Assembly (NCBI RefSeq): GCF_000784735.1
Contig: NZ_JSYG01000020.1
Location: 31,110 to 95,109, forward strand
DNA from: Dickeya undicola
GTDB lineage: Bacteria > Pseudomonadota > Gammaproteobacteria > Enterobacterales > Enterobacteriaceae
Direction of reading: 5' to 3'
Length of the DNA stretch: 64,000 nucleotides
Made by a program: the position numbers and the translations under genes. Of the stretch, positions 10,526 through 20,037 are shown piece after piece; within the stretch, counting starts at the first letter, position 1; every line of letters starts with the position of its first letter. The notes beneath the pieces were generated by a model that ran no database searches, was not told the origin of the DNA, and saw only the letters and a list, made by a program, of their open reading frames with translations.

Positions 10526-11442
10526 ACCATCCACCAGATTGCACAACTCAGCAGTTTCCGCTCACCGTTGCGGGCGCGTCGCATCAGTGACAGCTTACGC
10601 AGTACCCCGGCTTCTCCGCGGATAACCCGCAAAAAATCAGTGCTGTCGGACGGATGCTGCTGGCAGAAATTTTTCAAAGCGGTCAACATCATGCGGCTAT
10701 GCCTGTGGCCTGTGGGGTAACCTCTAAGACACAGCAGGCTATCTGGCAGCAGGCGTTTTCGCAGGATACCGGGCACGCCAACGGTATTGTTGCCGTGCTG
10801 GCGATACTTGATCAGCGGCGTATCCACATAGGCTATCTTCCCACTGTGGGCGGCGATCATCGCAATCCACCAGTCATGCATTCGAATGTCGTCTGGCATC
10901 GGCTCTATCAGCTGTTTCAATGCACGATTGAACAGCATGGCGCAGCCGGGAATATGATTACTGACCACAAAGTCTTCCGGCTGGCTGGCCGCCGAGGACT
11001 TGATCGACGCGCGATAGAAGGACGGATGCAGCGGCCCCAGTACCGCATCCACAATCTCCAGGTCGGAAAACGCCAGCACCGGCGTCGCGCCTTCCTGCTC
11101 GTGCATTTTGGCCTCGTTGAGCAACCGCTCCAGTTTTTCAGGAACCCAATAGTCATCCTGGTCGCACAAGGTGATATAGCGGTCTTCACAACAGGCAATG
11201 GCGCGGCGGAAGTTTTTCATCGCGCCTAACCCACCTTTGCCGGGATAAAGGCGGATTTTACCCTGCTGATAGAGTTCATGGCTCCGGATTATCTCTAGCG
11301 TGTTATCACGGGAACCGTCGTCGCATACATGGATGATAAAGTCCTGATGCGTCTGATGCTGGATGGAGTCCAGCTGCTGTCTGACATAGCGGCCACCATT
11401 ATAGGTAGCCAACGCAATACTGATCCGATCGTGACCTGTCAT
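10522..11442 (-). CDS. Glycosyltransferase family 2, rhamnosyltransferase-like
   Basis: Predicted cytoplasmic glycosyltransferase of 306 residues. It shows the family 2 first strand ISIALATYNGGRYVRQQLDS, the DDGSRDNT loop near residue 40, and CDQDDYWVPEKLE near 90, which carries the DxD-like metal site. The HDWWIAMIA motif near 200 is typical of enzymes annotated as rhamnosyltransferases, so dTDP-L-rhamnose is a reasonable but unproven donor. The start at 11442 removes 22 codons that lie in a palindromic repeat. Its TGA overlaps the wzx ATG by four bases. It lies just downstream of the dTDP-rhamnose genes. Confidence 0.8.
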   Translation of the reverse strand: MTGHDRISIALATYNGGRYVRQQLDSIQHQTHQDFIIHVCDDGSRDNTLEIIRSHELYQQGKIRLYPGKGGLGAMKNFRRAIACCEDRYITLCDQDDYWVPEKLERLLNEAKMHEQEGATPVLAFSDLEIVDAVLGPLHPSFYRASIKSSAASQPEDFVVSNHIPGCAMLFNRALKQLIEPMPDDIRMHDWWIAMIAAHSGKIAYVDTPLIKYRQHGNNTVGVPGILRKRLLPDSLLCLRGYPTGHRHSRMMLTALKNFCQQHPSDSTDFLRVIRGEAGVLRKLSLMRRARNGERKLLSCAIWWMV

Positions 11443-11490
11443 CTCTGCTAACCGAAGATAAGGAAATACGAGAACGATGTGCGGTATCCC

Positions 11491-11563
11491 CTCAAGTTGC
11501 AGACGCACTGACCGTACGAATCCGCATTCATGAGGATTCGCTCGGTTATCGCCTGCAACTTGA
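11491..11563. repeat. Dispersed palindromic intergenic repeat, copy 3
   Basis: CTCAAGTTGCAG at 11491-11502 is inverted as CTGCAACTTGA at 11553-11563. An inner hairpin GAATCC/GGATTC sits at 11518-11539. This is the third member of the repeat family seen at 4085 and 9191, here between rfbD and a glycosyltransferase gene. Confidence 0.65.
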
Positions 11564-11610
11564 CATGGTGGGGCGTCATGCCCCTGTGGGGTTACCGCGC
11601 CTGAACATCA

Positions 11611-12468
11611 TCAGACCAATTTGGGGATGATAACGCCCAACGCCTCCCGCCAGGCGGACGGCGGAATGCCCAATCGGGCAATCTTGCTGCAATCCAGCGT
11701 GGAGTAAGCCGGGCGTGCCGCTGGTGTTGGATATTGATCAGTGGTAATAGCGTTGACCACCGGCGTACGGGGCAGCAACTGCTTCTCACCAGCAATGGCG
11801 AAAATAGCGCTGGCAAAATCATGCCAGGACACTTCTTCGTCACCACAAAAGTGGTACAGACCCGCATCAGCCTGTTGCTGTAGTAAGCTAATGATCGCGT
11901 TGGCAATATCACCGGCGTAAGTCGGGCAACCACGTTGATCAGCCACCACGCCGAGGGTATCCCGCTCCCGGCCCAGTCGCAGCATGGTTTTAACAAAGTT
12001 GTTGCCGTACTCGCTGAAAACCCAGGCGGTACGCACAATCTGCGTTGCCGGATTCACTTTCAGCACCACCCGTTCGCCATCCAGCTTGGTCTGACCGTAC
12101 ACGCCCAGCGGGTGGGTAGCATCGGTTTCGCTATACGGCTGGGTCGCGCTGCCATCAAACACATAATCGGTGGAGACGTGGATGAAACGCGCCCCGTGCT
12201 GACGGGCAGCGCGGGCCAGATATTCCGGCCCGGTAACATTGATGCGCGCCGCCAGCTCGGGTTCTGACTCAGCCTTGTCCACCGCTGTATAGGCCGCCGC
12301 ATTCACAATGGCGTCCGGTTGCCACGATTCCATCGTAGCCTGAACCTGCGCCTCGTCGGTAATATCCAGCGAGTCCATGTCCGTCGCCAACACCGACCAC
12401 CCGTCCGGCAGCCGATCCTGAAAGCAGCGCCCCAACTGACCGTTAGCGCCAGTTAATAAAATTTTCAT
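11611..12468 (-). CDS. rfbD: dTDP-4-dehydrorhamnose reductase
   Basis: Last enzyme of dTDP-L-rhamnose synthesis, reducing dTDP-4-dehydro-L-rhamnose with NAD(P)H. It is a 285-residue short-chain dehydrogenase. The start motif is LLTGANGQLGRCFQ, the active-site pair appears as VSTDYVFDG (around residue 105) and VYGQTKLDGE (around 130, Tyr-X3-Lys). The start at 12468 is chosen over an ATG two codons upstream because GGAG lies eight bases before it. It overlaps the rfbC stop in ATGA. It is the fourth gene of the rfbB-A-C-D block. Confidence 0.95.
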   Translation of the reverse strand: MKILLTGANGQLGRCFQDRLPDGWSVLATDMDSLDITDEAQVQATMESWQPDAIVNAAAYTAVDKAESEPELAARINVTGPEYLARAARQHGARFIHVSTDYVFDGSATQPYSETDATHPLGVYGQTKLDGERVVLKVNPATQIVRTAWVFSEYGNNFVKTMLRLGRERDTLGVVADQRGCPTYAGDIANAIISLLQQQADAGLYHFCGDEEVSWHDFASAIFAIAGEKQLLPRTPVVNAITTDQYPTPAARPAYSTLDCSKIARLGIPPSAWREALGVIIPKLV

Positions 12469-13001
12469 CCCCATAACTCCTTAAAGGCTTTGCCCTGTTT
12501 ATCCTTTTCTGACAATAAGGGGGAGGTTATTGGCCAGTCGATGGCGATGTCTGCATCGTTCCATAACAGGCAGCCCTCATGAGCCGGGTTATAGTAGTCG
12601 GTGCACTTGTATTCGAAATCCGCCATGTCGGACAACACCACGAAACCGTGCGCCAGACCCGGTGGGATCCAGAACTGCGTTTTATTTTCTTCCGACAACA
12701 CAACGCCTTCCCAGCGGCCGTAGGTCGGTGAATCCCGGCGAATGTCCACAACAACGTCGAACACCTCGCCGCGCACCACTCGCACCAGTTTTCCTTGCGG
12801 ATTGGTCGTCTGAAAGTGCAACCCACGCAGCACGCCTTTGGCCGAGCGGGAATGGTTGTCCTGCACAAAATCCAGGTCGATATCCAGCATCTCCTGATAA
12901 CGACGCTTCTCAAACGTTTCCAGAAAGAAGCCTCGGGCATCACCGAAGACCTTAGGTTGAATGATTTTTACACCCTGAATGGCGGTATCGTGGACTTGCA
13001 T
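12465..13001 (-). CDS. rfbC: dTDP-4-dehydrorhamnose 3,5-epimerase
   Basis: Cupin-fold epimerase acting on carbons 3 and 5 of dTDP-4-dehydro-6-deoxyglucose to give the L-rhamno form. Seen motifs are DARGFFLETFEKRRYQEM, QDNHSRSAKGVLRGLHFQ (catalytic His) and IPPGLAHGFVVLSD. The start at 13001 gives 178 residues, close to the family norm of about 180; it has AGGGATG upstream and begins one base after the rfbA stop codon. The longer frame would lie inside rfbA. The C-terminus meets rfbD in an ATGA overlap. Confidence 0.95.
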   Translation of the reverse strand: MQVHDTAIQGVKIIQPKVFGDARGFFLETFEKRRYQEMLDIDLDFVQDNHSRSAKGVLRGLHFQTTNPQGKLVRVVRGEVFDVVVDIRRDSPTYGRWEGVVLSEENKTQFWIPPGLAHGFVVLSDMADFEYKCTDYYNPAHEGCLLWNDADIAIDWPITSPLLSEKDKQGKAFKELWG

Positions 13002-13002
13002 A

Positions 13003-13872
13003 TCACATCCCTGTAAGTAGTTGGGCCAGATACTGACCATAATGGGTTTTAGCGAGATAACGTGCTTCATCCGCCACCTGTTCACGGCTCAACCAGCCTT
13101 TACGGAACGCAATTTCCTCCAGACAAGCAACCTTGAAGCCCTGACGCTTCTCAATGGTGCTGATGAACTGGGATGCCTCCAGCAAGCTGTCATGGGTGCC
13201 GGTGTCCAGCCAGGCAAAGCCGCGCCCCAGAACTTCCACATTCAGGTTACCCTGCTGCAGATACATTTCATTGAGTGTGGTGATTTCCAGTTCGCCGCGC
13301 GCCGAGGGTTTGACCTGCTTGGCCATTTCCACCACATGGCGGTCATAGAAATAGAGCCCGGTCACCGCCCAGTTAGACTTCGGTTTGCTGGGTTTTTCTT
13401 CCAGCGAAATCGCCTGTTTATTGTCGTCAAACTCCACCACACCAAAGCGCTCGGGGTCCATCACCTGATAACCGAAGACGGTGGCACCGTCGGTACGGGC
13501 AGCCACGTTCTCCAGTTTTTTACCGAAGCTCTGACCGAAGAAGATGTTATCACCCAGCACCAGCGCACATTGATCACCGTCGATAAAGGTTTCGCCGATC
13601 AGAAACGCCTGCGCCAGACCGTCCGGTGAAGGTTGTTCGGCGTAACAGAAATTCACACCGAACCGGCTGCCGTTACCCAGCAATCGCCGATAGGCAGGCA
13701 GGTCATCCGGGGTCGAGATGATCAGAATGTCCCGGATGCCAGCCAGCATCAGTACCGAAATCGGGTAATAGATCATCGGCTTGTCGTAAATGGGCAACAG
13801 TTGCTTCGATACCCCACGGGTAATCGGATAGAGTCGGGTTCCTGAACCGCCTGCCAATACAATGCCTTTCAT
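13003..13872 (-). CDS. rfbA: Glucose-1-phosphate thymidylyltransferase
   Basis: First enzyme of dTDP-L-rhamnose synthesis, joining dTTP and glucose 1-phosphate. It is 289 residues, the usual size. The nucleotide-binding signature is [20 protein letters not shown], followed by [15 protein letters not shown]. The metal-binding strand VLGDNIFFG is near residue 110, and the sugar-site [17 protein letters not shown] is near 160. It lies 25 bases after rfbB and one base before rfbC, so it is part of a tight operon. Confidence 0.96.
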   Translation of the reverse strand: MKGIVLAGGSGTRLYPITRGVSKQLLPIYDKPMIYYPISVLMLAGIRDILIISTPDDLPAYRRLLGNGSRFGVNFCYAEQPSPDGLAQAFLIGETFIDGDQCALVLGDNIFFGQSFGKKLENVAARTDGATVFGYQVMDPERFGVVEFDDNKQAISLEEKPSKPKSNWAVTGLYFYDRHVVEMAKQVKPSARGELEITTLNEMYLQQGNLNVEVLGRGFAWLDTGTHDSLLEASQFISTIEKRQGFKVACLEEIAFRKGWLSREQVADEARYLAKTHYGQYLAQLLTGM

Positions 13873-13897
13873 TGGACTTTCCTTAACTAGAATACGA

Positions 13898-14962
13898 TTA
13901 AAGGGTTAAACCTAAGCGTTCGCCGGTATAGGAGCCATCCTTAACGCTGCGCCACCAGTCCTCGTTCGCCAGATACCACTCCACGGTTTTACGGATGCCG
14001 GACTCGAAGGTTTCCTGCGGTTTCCAGCCCAGTTCGCGGTAGATTTTCGACGCATCGATCGCATAGCGCAGATCGTGCCCCGGCCGATCGGTCACATGGG
14101 TGATCAGCTCGTCGTAGTGGCGGATGCCTGCCGGCTTCTCCGGCCGCAGTTCATCCAGCAGGGCGCAGATGGTTTTCACCACCTCAATGTTTTTCCGTTC
14201 GTTATGACCACCGATGTTGTACGTTTCTCCCACCTCGCCGGTAGTCATGACGGTGTAGAGCGCGCGGGCATGATCTTCGACGTATAGCCAGTCGCGGATC
14301 TGGTTGCCCTTGCCGTACACCGGCAACGGTTTTCCTTCCAGCGCGTTGAGAATGATCAGCGGAATCAGTTTTTCCGGGAAATGGTACGGGCCGTAGTTGT
14401 TGGAGCAGTTGGTCACCAACGTGGGCAGGCCGTAAGTCCGCAGCCAGGCGCGTACCAGATGATCGCTGGCGGCCTTGGAAGCGGAGTACGGGCTACTCGG
14501 CGCGTAAGGCGTGGTTTCCGTAAACAGATCGTCAGTGCCGTGCAGGTCGCCGTACACTTCATCCGTGGAAATATGGTGGAAACGGAAAGCCGCCCTGCTC
14601 GCCTCCGGCAATGCCGACCAGTAATGCCGCGTCGCCTCCAGCAGGGTGTAAGTCCCGGTAATATTGGTTTCAATAAAAGCGGAAGGACCGTCGATAGAAC
14701 GATCAACATGGCTTTCCGCCGCCAGATGCATGACCGCATCCGGCTGAAAGGTCGCAAACACCCGATCCAGCCCAGCCCGGTCGCAGATGTTGACTTTCTC
14801 AAACAAAAAACGGGGATCGGATGCCACTTCTTTCAACGACGCCAGATTACCGGCATAAGTCAGGCAATCCACCACCATTACCCGGTCCTGAGTGTGCTGA
14901 ATGATATGACGCACCACGGCTGAACCAATAAACCCAGCCCCACCCGTTACAAGAATATTCAT
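13898..14962 (-). CDS. rfbB: dTDP-glucose 4,6-dehydratase
   Basis: NAD-dependent dehydratase making dTDP-4-dehydro-6-deoxyglucose, second step toward dTDP-L-rhamnose. The 354-residue protein begins with [16 protein letters not shown]. The catalytic STDEVYGDL lies near residue 130 and the [13 protein letters not shown] motif (Tyr-X3-Lys) near 165. [16 protein letters not shown] substrate segment is seen as [16 protein letters not shown]. It follows the initiating transferase gene by only 24 bases. E. coli has a paralogue (rffG) in the enterobacterial common antigen cluster; the rfbA-C-D neighbours make the rhamnose role firm here. Confidence 0.96.
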   Translation of the reverse strand: MNILVTGGAGFIGSAVVRHIIQHTQDRVMVVDCLTYAGNLASLKEVASDPRFLFEKVNICDRAGLDRVFATFQPDAVMHLAAESHVDRSIDGPSAFIETNITGTYTLLEATRHYWSALPEASRAAFRFHHISTDEVYGDLHGTDDLFTETTPYAPSSPYSASKAASDHLVRAWLRTYGLPTLVTNCSNNYGPYHFPEKLIPLIILNALEGKPLPVYGKGNQIRDWLYVEDHARALYTVMTTGEVGETYNIGGHNERKNIEVVKTICALLDELRPEKPAGIRHYDELITHVTDRPGHDLRYAIDASKIYRELGWKPQETFESGIRKTVEWYLANEDWWRSVKDGSYTGERLGLTL

Positions 14963-14986
14963 GAATAGTGACCTTTCAGAAATGTG

Positions 14987-16393
14987 TTAATACGCGGATT
15001 TACTCACAAATCCTTTGAAGATTGTCAGAAATATAATCTTGATATCCAGCCAGACACTCCAGTTTTCGATATAGAAAAGATCGTATTCCACCCGTTTTTC
15101 CATCTTTTCCAGAGTATCGGTTTCACCACGCCAGCCATTAATTTGCGCCCAGCCGGTAATCCCTGGCTTCATTTTGTGCCGCAGCATGTACCCTTTGATC
15201 AGCTTGCGGTACTGTTCGTTGTGCGCCACCGCGTGCGGACGCGGCCCGACGATCGACATTTCACCGCGAATGACATTGATGAACTGCGGCAGTTCGTCCA
15301 GCGATGTGCGACGCAGAAACGCGCCCACCGGTGTCACACGCTTATCATCTTTACTGGCCTGAATCACGGTATCGCCGTTTTCCATTACCGTCATACTGCG
15401 GAATTTCCACACTTCTATCGCCTTGCCATCCATGCCGTAACGTCTCTGCCGGAAAATCACCGGCCCCTTGGAGGTCAATTTGACCAGCAACGCAATACCC
15501 AATAACAGCGGGGAAATCAGCACAGTAATAATCGACGCGGTCACAATGTCTTCCAGGCGTTTGAGCAGACGATTCACACCACTCATCGGCGAATCGTACA
15601 GCGACACCACCGGAATACCGTTAATGATATCGCTGCGCGACTGCAACACGTTAAACGCCAGAATGTCAGGCACCAGCATCACCGTACAAGTGGTATCCGT
15701 CAGTGCCGACATCAGGTGGTTGATCAATTCCGCCTCCTGCAGTGAGAACGAGACATAAATCTTGTCCAGATCCCCTTTGCGGGCCAGCCGAATCAGCTCA
15801 TCCACATCCCCCAGACAGCGCACACCATTACGTTCATAGCTGTACTGGAACTGGCTGTTTTCGGAAAAATAACCAATGATGTTCAGCCCCATCCAGGGTG
15901 CCTGCTTGATACTCTCAGCCAAATAAGCACCGGAGGGTTGCGCACCGATAAACGCCACGTTGACCTTGTTGTAACCTTTTTTTCGCAGATATTGCACCAC
16001 CACCCGAATCAGGGTACGTGATATCAAAAATCCTGCTACGGTAAATAAAAACCAGACCGCATGAAAATGATAACCGATATATTGGTTCGGCACCAAAGAT
16101 AAAATACCGGCACCGAAAGTGACGCTAATTCCCCAGTTAATAATCAGGGTTCGAATCTCAGTATAAATACCGACACCACGCCACGAACGATAAAAATTGG
16201 TAAAACCCGCCAATAACTGAAAGACGGAAAAGCTGATCAAGGCGATTAAATATGCCGCCGTCGATATCTCTTTGTTTGTCACCAGACATGCTAACAGCAC
16301 GCTGATAAAGATTACAGTCATATCAGAGAAACGCTGTAATACTGAAACCAGCGAGGGAATAGCATAAATTACACTCTCTTTTTTCCTGACCAT
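14987..16393 (-). CDS. wcaJ: Undecaprenyl-phosphate glucose phosphotransferase (WcaJ-like)
   Basis: Polyisoprenyl-phosphate hexose-1-phosphate transferase that starts the repeat unit by moving glucose 1-phosphate (less likely galactose 1-phosphate) from the UDP-sugar to undecaprenyl phosphate. The 468-residue protein has four to five N-terminal membrane segments (to about residue 130), a Rossmann-like middle region (NVAFIGAQPSG), and a C-terminal catalytic domain after a further membrane helix near 280. That domain carries IFRQRRYGMDGK, EVWKFRSM, RRTSLDELPQF, GEMSIVGPRPH and KPGITGWAQINGWRGET. These are the hallmarks of the family; GPRPH and the Asp-Glu pair are catalytic in homologues. Glucose specificity is inferred from overall similarity. 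Confidence 0.9.
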   Translation of the reverse strand: MVRKKESVIYAIPSLVSVLQRFSDMTVIFISVLLACLVTNKEISTAAYLIALISFSVFQLLAGFTNFYRSWRGVGIYTEIRTLIINWGISVTFGAGILSLVPNQYIGYHFHAVWFLFTVAGFLISRTLIRVVVQYLRKKGYNKVNVAFIGAQPSGAYLAESIKQAPWMGLNIIGYFSENSQFQYSYERNGVRCLGDVDELIRLARKGDLDKIYVSFSLQEAELINHLMSALTDTTCTVMLVPDILAFNVLQSRSDIINGIPVVSLYDSPMSGVNRLLKRLEDIVTASIITVLISPLLLGIALLVKLTSKGPVIFRQRRYGMDGKAIEVWKFRSMTVMENGDTVIQASKDDKRVTPVGAFLRRTSLDELPQFINVIRGEMSIVGPRPHAVAHNEQYRKLIKGYMLRHKMKPGITGWAQINGWRGETDTLEKMEKRVEYDLFYIENWSVWLDIKIIFLTIFKGFVSKSAY

Positions 16394-16418
16394 AGTCGTT
16401 CACCTGTACGAGTAGAAG

Positions 16419-17336
16419 TTATTGCCAGAATCTTTTATGCATACTCAGTTTCCTGATTAAGCCATGAGGTATTTTCTGATAATGCTGCCCCAATTTATAT
16501 CCTGCAATTTTCAGGGCATTGTGCACACACGCACGAGGGATCCACAGATAGTTATTTTCTTTCATGAGATAACGGAGCTCGGAAAAAATAAATCGCTTCC
16601 CTTCGCCACCGGCACCGCCGAATTCCTCCCTAATCCATTTTTCGTCACAGTGAAATACACCGATATCAAAATAACGCCTGAACTCCTCCACTGGCGTATA
16701 GTTGTGTGAATGCTTAACCGCCGCATCCGCCACATACGCCACCCGGTATCCAGCCAGTACCGCCTGAGCCGCCAGATACATATCCTCGCTAAGAATCGTG
16801 TTGGACGGAAACCCGCCCAGTTCATGAAAGGTTTTCGCCCGATAAGCCGCAAACGAGTTGGAGGTAAACACCGTCTTGATGCCATAGTGCGACTTGTCCA
16901 TCAGCCCCAGTACATGACTGCGGGTGCTGTAGTTGAAACAGCGGGCATGGCAGGCCAGCGGGTTAGCGTCGTCATGCGGCAACTGGCGGCCGTAAGCCAC
17001 CGCCACCTGCTCATCCTCAAACGCAGACAGCAACTCACAAATAAAACGGTGTTGAGGAATCGCGTCCTGGGTCAGGAACACCACCACGTCGCCGTCACTC
17101 ATTGTCACACCGAGATTACGTGTACCGCCGTGGTTGAATTCAGCAGAAGTAATGGTGTGACACCGGAAACCGTAACGAGCGGCCACCTCGCGCGAGTTGT
17201 CGCGTGACGACGAATCAATCACCAAGACCTGCTGCGGCGGCAATTGTTCGGCAATCAGGCAGGCATGTAGTGATGCAGCGCATTGCTCCCAGATTTCACC
17301 ACCGTTATAAACTGGAACCACAAAATTGACTTTCAT
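16419..17336 (-). CDS. Glycosyltransferase family 2, RfbN/WbaN-like rhamnosyltransferase
   Basis: A 305-residue family 2 glycosyltransferase. It shows VNFVVPVYNGGEIWEQCAAS at the start, VIDSSSRDNS near residue 40, and the motif SAEFNHGGTRNLGV near 65, which is characteristic of proteins related to the Salmonella O-antigen rhamnosyltransferase RfbN/WbaN. FLTQDAIPQ near 90 supplies the DxD-type site, and LSEDMYLAAQAVLAG near 185 is the catalytic-base region. dTDP-rhamnose is the likely donor (inference). It lies 25 bases before wcaJ and 51 bases after the next glycosyltransferase gene, within one transcript. Confidence 0.82.
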   Translation of the reverse strand: MKVNFVVPVYNGGEIWEQCAASLHACLIAEQLPPQQVLVIDSSSRDNSREVAARYGFRCHTITSAEFNHGGTRNLGVTMSDGDVVVFLTQDAIPQHRFICELLSAFEDEQVAVAYGRQLPHDDANPLACHARCFNYSTRSHVLGLMDKSHYGIKTVFTSNSFAAYRAKTFHELGGFPSNTILSEDMYLAAQAVLAGYRVAYVADAAVKHSHNYTPVEEFRRYFDIGVFHCDEKWIREEFGGAGGEGKRFIFSELRYLMKENNYLWIPRACVHNALKIAGYKLGQHYQKIPHGLIRKLSMHKRFWQ

Positions 17337-17387
17337 ATCTCGATTCTCTTGCTCATCTGAAAAGTGAAAAAACGGTCGTCGATTTCG

Positions 17388-18440
17388 CTACGCAACGCGT
17401 TGGCTTCCGTGTTCCAGGACGCGTAGCGTTTCAGATGCGCACTGCTTCCATGTCAATGACTGGGCGAACGCCTCGCCTTTCTTCTGCATATCCGCCGGGC
17501 CTTGACCGGTCACCAATTGGTGAATCCCCTCAGCAATCGACGACACGGACAATGGGTCAACCAGAATCGCCCGCTGTTCACACAGTTCCTTCAGTGATGT
17601 GGTGTTGCTGGTCAGCACCGGCAGTCCATAGCACATCGCTTCCAGCGGCGGCAGACCAAATCCTTCGTACATTGAGGGGTAGCAGAAGCCGCGTGCATGT
17701 TGGTACAGGCTCACCAGTGCGTCATCGCTAACGTGGCCGGTAAAAATCACCGCGTCGTTGTCAGTCAACGCGTCGGCACCGTCATCCCCGAACACCCGCG
17801 ACACTCCTTTCTTACCCACAATGACCAGCCGAATGTCGGAGCCGCTCTCCTGTTTAAAGCGAAGAAATGCCTTGATTAGCCTGGGAATATTCTTCCGTGG
17901 TTCCAGCGACCCCACCGATAGGAGGTAATCGCCCTCCACCACTGGTGCGCCCTTTTCTGCCGCGCGCCCACCCGCGCCCGGTTGCAGCACGTCCACCCCG
18001 TTGTAAATCACCGAGACTTTGCTCTCCGGCACGCGCAAATGGTGCATAATGCGTTCCTTGGAAAACTCGGAGATGGTGATGATGTGCTCTACTTTTTTCG
18101 CCAGCCGTGGTTGCATGAATTGATACCAGGCAACAAATTTTTTATTCAGCCATTCCGGATGATCAAAAGGCACGGTGTCGTGAATAGTGACAATTTGTTT
18201 TTTAATCAGCAGCGGCCCTGTATTACTGGGTGACCACAATATATCTTTCGACGTTACTTTTCGTGGTAGCGACAATTGCTCCCACATATGCCCCTTCATG
18301 CCATAAATAATATTATCCGGGTGTATTAATTCCACCCTAACGCCAGCCGTAGAAATATATTCAATAATCTTCTTGGTATAGCGTTGCACGCCAGTAGTAT
18401 GCCCCAGCAGATTACGTGTATTCACATACATGAATGACAT
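17388..18440 (-). CDS. Glycosyltransferase family 4, mannosyltransferase-like
   Basis: A 350-residue GT-B fold enzyme. The N-terminal domain begins with MYVNTRNLLGHTTGVQRYTK, a form seen in WbaZ/mannosyltransferase-type proteins. The C-terminal donor domain shows LLSVGSLEPRKNIPRLIKAF near residue 165, VIVGKKGV, and YEGFGLPPLEAMCYGLPVL near 265, which contains the E-X7-E motif of retaining family 4 enzymes. GDP-mannose is the most plausible donor, as cpsB-cpsG are in the cluster, but this is not proven. The start may instead be the ATG three codons on (18431), which has better ribosome-binding-site spacing (GGAAGGGG nine bases away) and the usual family opening. Confidence 0.8.
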   Translation of the reverse strand: MSFMYVNTRNLLGHTTGVQRYTKKIIEYISTAGVRVELIHPDNIIYGMKGHMWEQLSLPRKVTSKDILWSPSNTGPLLIKKQIVTIHDTVPFDHPEWLNKKFVAWYQFMQPRLAKKVEHIITISEFSKERIMHHLRVPESKVSVIYNGVDVLQPGAGGRAAEKGAPVVEGDYLLSVGSLEPRKNIPRLIKAFLRFKQESGSDIRLVIVGKKGVSRVFGDDGADALTDNDAVIFTGHVSDDALVSLYQHARGFCYPSMYEGFGLPPLEAMCYGLPVLTSNTTSLKELCEQRAILVDPLSVSSIAEGIHQLVTGQGPADMQKKGEAFAQSLTWKQCASETLRVLEHGSQRVA

Positions 18441-18541
18441 CCCCTTCCGGTTACACCGAACGGTGTAACCGTTTAAATAAAAGACAGTGATTGTTTTCGG
18501 ATTCCATCTTCCAAAAAGCAGCCAATCGTAAAACGTATGCT

Positions 18542-19756
18542 TTACTTTCTTATTCCATTAGATTCCGCAGGTAATAAATCTCGCCGTCGAGTTTCAGGTA
18601 TAAGCATTTTCACATAGACCTTTTCAAATTCCCCGGCGATAGCATCAGGTGTAAATGCATATAATGTTTCAGGACCAAGTGGCTTAATAGGTTTATTGAT
18701 AACCTCTTCAAGCGAGCACTCTTCCATAAAATAGATATTCGGTAATAGAGACGATAATTCGCTGACCGCCCCCATTCGATTCGTCAGTACCACCTTTCCA
18801 TAAAAGATGCTTTCCACTACTACTCGGCCAAATGGCTCATGCCATTTCACCGGCAAGACCACGACATCTACCTGCTGCATGAACGTTTCCAGGCTGACAA
18901 AACCCAGCAGCGTCACACCGCTGTCCCGCGCCACCTCCACCAGTGGATTATCCTGCGTGATACGCCCTGCGGCATAAAAAGCATACCCAGGGCGATCACG
19001 GTAATGCCGGGCCAGTACGCAGAAATCATCAAATCCTTTTTCCTCTGCCAGCTTGCCGATAAAACCGATGCGCTTGACGGCGTTATCGCCCTCACCTCGT
19101 GTTGCAGGCTCTGCGGGTATATGGCTGGCCTCCAGCACGATGTCATAAATAAACCCCTGATAGACCCTGGGGAAAAAACCCGCGTTACGATGCAGCTCGA
19201 AAATAAACCGGCTAATACCGACATAGCCGTCCACCAAATGGCTGTACCGCCGTTTCAACCAGGACATCAGGCAGATACCCACCGATGCCGGGTCCTGATT
19301 CTTTCCCCTACGAAACAGGGTCACATTATGATGAAACAGATAGTAATCCCGGCTGGTATGCAGGATTTTCACCCCGCAGGCTTTCGCCGCTGACCAGACC
19401 GACACGGAAAATCCGGCAATGTTGTTGGTGTGCACCAGGTCCGGTGAGAAGTCCTGGATAACGTCCATCGCAACGCGCCGCATATCCACGTTGTAATAAT
19501 CTTTCAGGTGCCAGCGTATTTTCTGGAAGAAAGATTTCTTTTTGCCATCAAACGGCCAGTAATGGTTAGCCAGCGGCACATAGCACACGGCAACGCCATT
19601 AATAACTGTTTCACGACGCTGCTTTTCCGGCGTCAGGCACAGTATCTGTACCTGATGCTGTCGTCGCACCAGTGCTTCCGCCATCAACTGCACAGACACC
19701 TCGGCCCCACCCACTTTGTACGGATGGTACAGGGTGTTGATAATCAGAATTCGCAT
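18542..19756 (-). CDS. Glycosyltransferase family 4, tandem paralogue A
   Basis: A 404-residue GT-B glycosyltransferase. The start is LIINTLYHPYKVGGAEVSVQ, with the glycine-rich acceptor loop. The donor domain shows IGFIGKLAEEKGFDDFCVLA near residue 235 and VVVLPVKWHEPFGRVVVESI near 310, giving E-X7-E (EPFGRVVVE). It is closely related over its whole length to the next gene upstream; by eye about two thirds or more of residues match, with identical runs such as HTNNIAGFSVSVWSAAKACG. The C-terminal 20 residues differ. The pair probably arose by duplication and then diverged to add different, or successive, sugars. Donor unknown. Confidence 0.82.
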   Translation of the reverse strand: MRILIINTLYHPYKVGGAEVSVQLMAEALVRRQHQVQILCLTPEKQRRETVINGVAVCYVPLANHYWPFDGKKKSFFQKIRWHLKDYYNVDMRRVAMDVIQDFSPDLVHTNNIAGFSVSVWSAAKACGVKILHTSRDYYLFHHNVTLFRRGKNQDPASVGICLMSWLKRRYSHLVDGYVGISRFIFELHRNAGFFPRVYQGFIYDIVLEASHIPAEPATRGEGDNAVKRIGFIGKLAEEKGFDDFCVLARHYRDRPGYAFYAAGRITQDNPLVEVARDSGVTLLGFVSLETFMQQVDVVVLPVKWHEPFGRVVVESIFYGKVVLTNRMGAVSELSSLLPNIYFMEECSLEEVINKPIKPLGPETLYAFTPDAIAGEFEKVYVKMLIPETRRRDLLPAESNGIRK

Positions 19757-20037
19757 AGAGAGTTGTCCCCGGCAAATACGGAGTGCCTTATCCAGGCACC
19801 AGACGGCGTAGCCGCCCTGTTCCGCATCAAGAAAATAGTCTATAAATCAAAACTATAGTCGTACTAACCCAGAGCATATAAAGCAATGTGTTAAGGACAA
19901 CATCCTTGATAGCGGCACCGCGATGACCAGTGCAACTTTATGCGTTTCCCTGTTATCCCCCATCGATAAGGACGACATCTCGTCTCATCGACAGGTCTGC
20001 ATCAATCAACCCTGTTTGACATCAACCCGATTTGACA
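19757..20037. other. Spacer between the paired glycosyltransferase genes
   Basis: A 281-base gap between the two paralogous glycosyltransferase genes. No convincing open frame or terminator is seen. At its right end is a 16-base tandem repeat, AACCCTGTTTGACATC / AACCCGATTTGACATC (20008-20023 and 20024-20039). The second copy runs into the stop codon of the upstream paralogue. The gap may be a scar of the duplication or a site of an internal promoter; neither is shown by the sequence. Confidence 0.4.
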
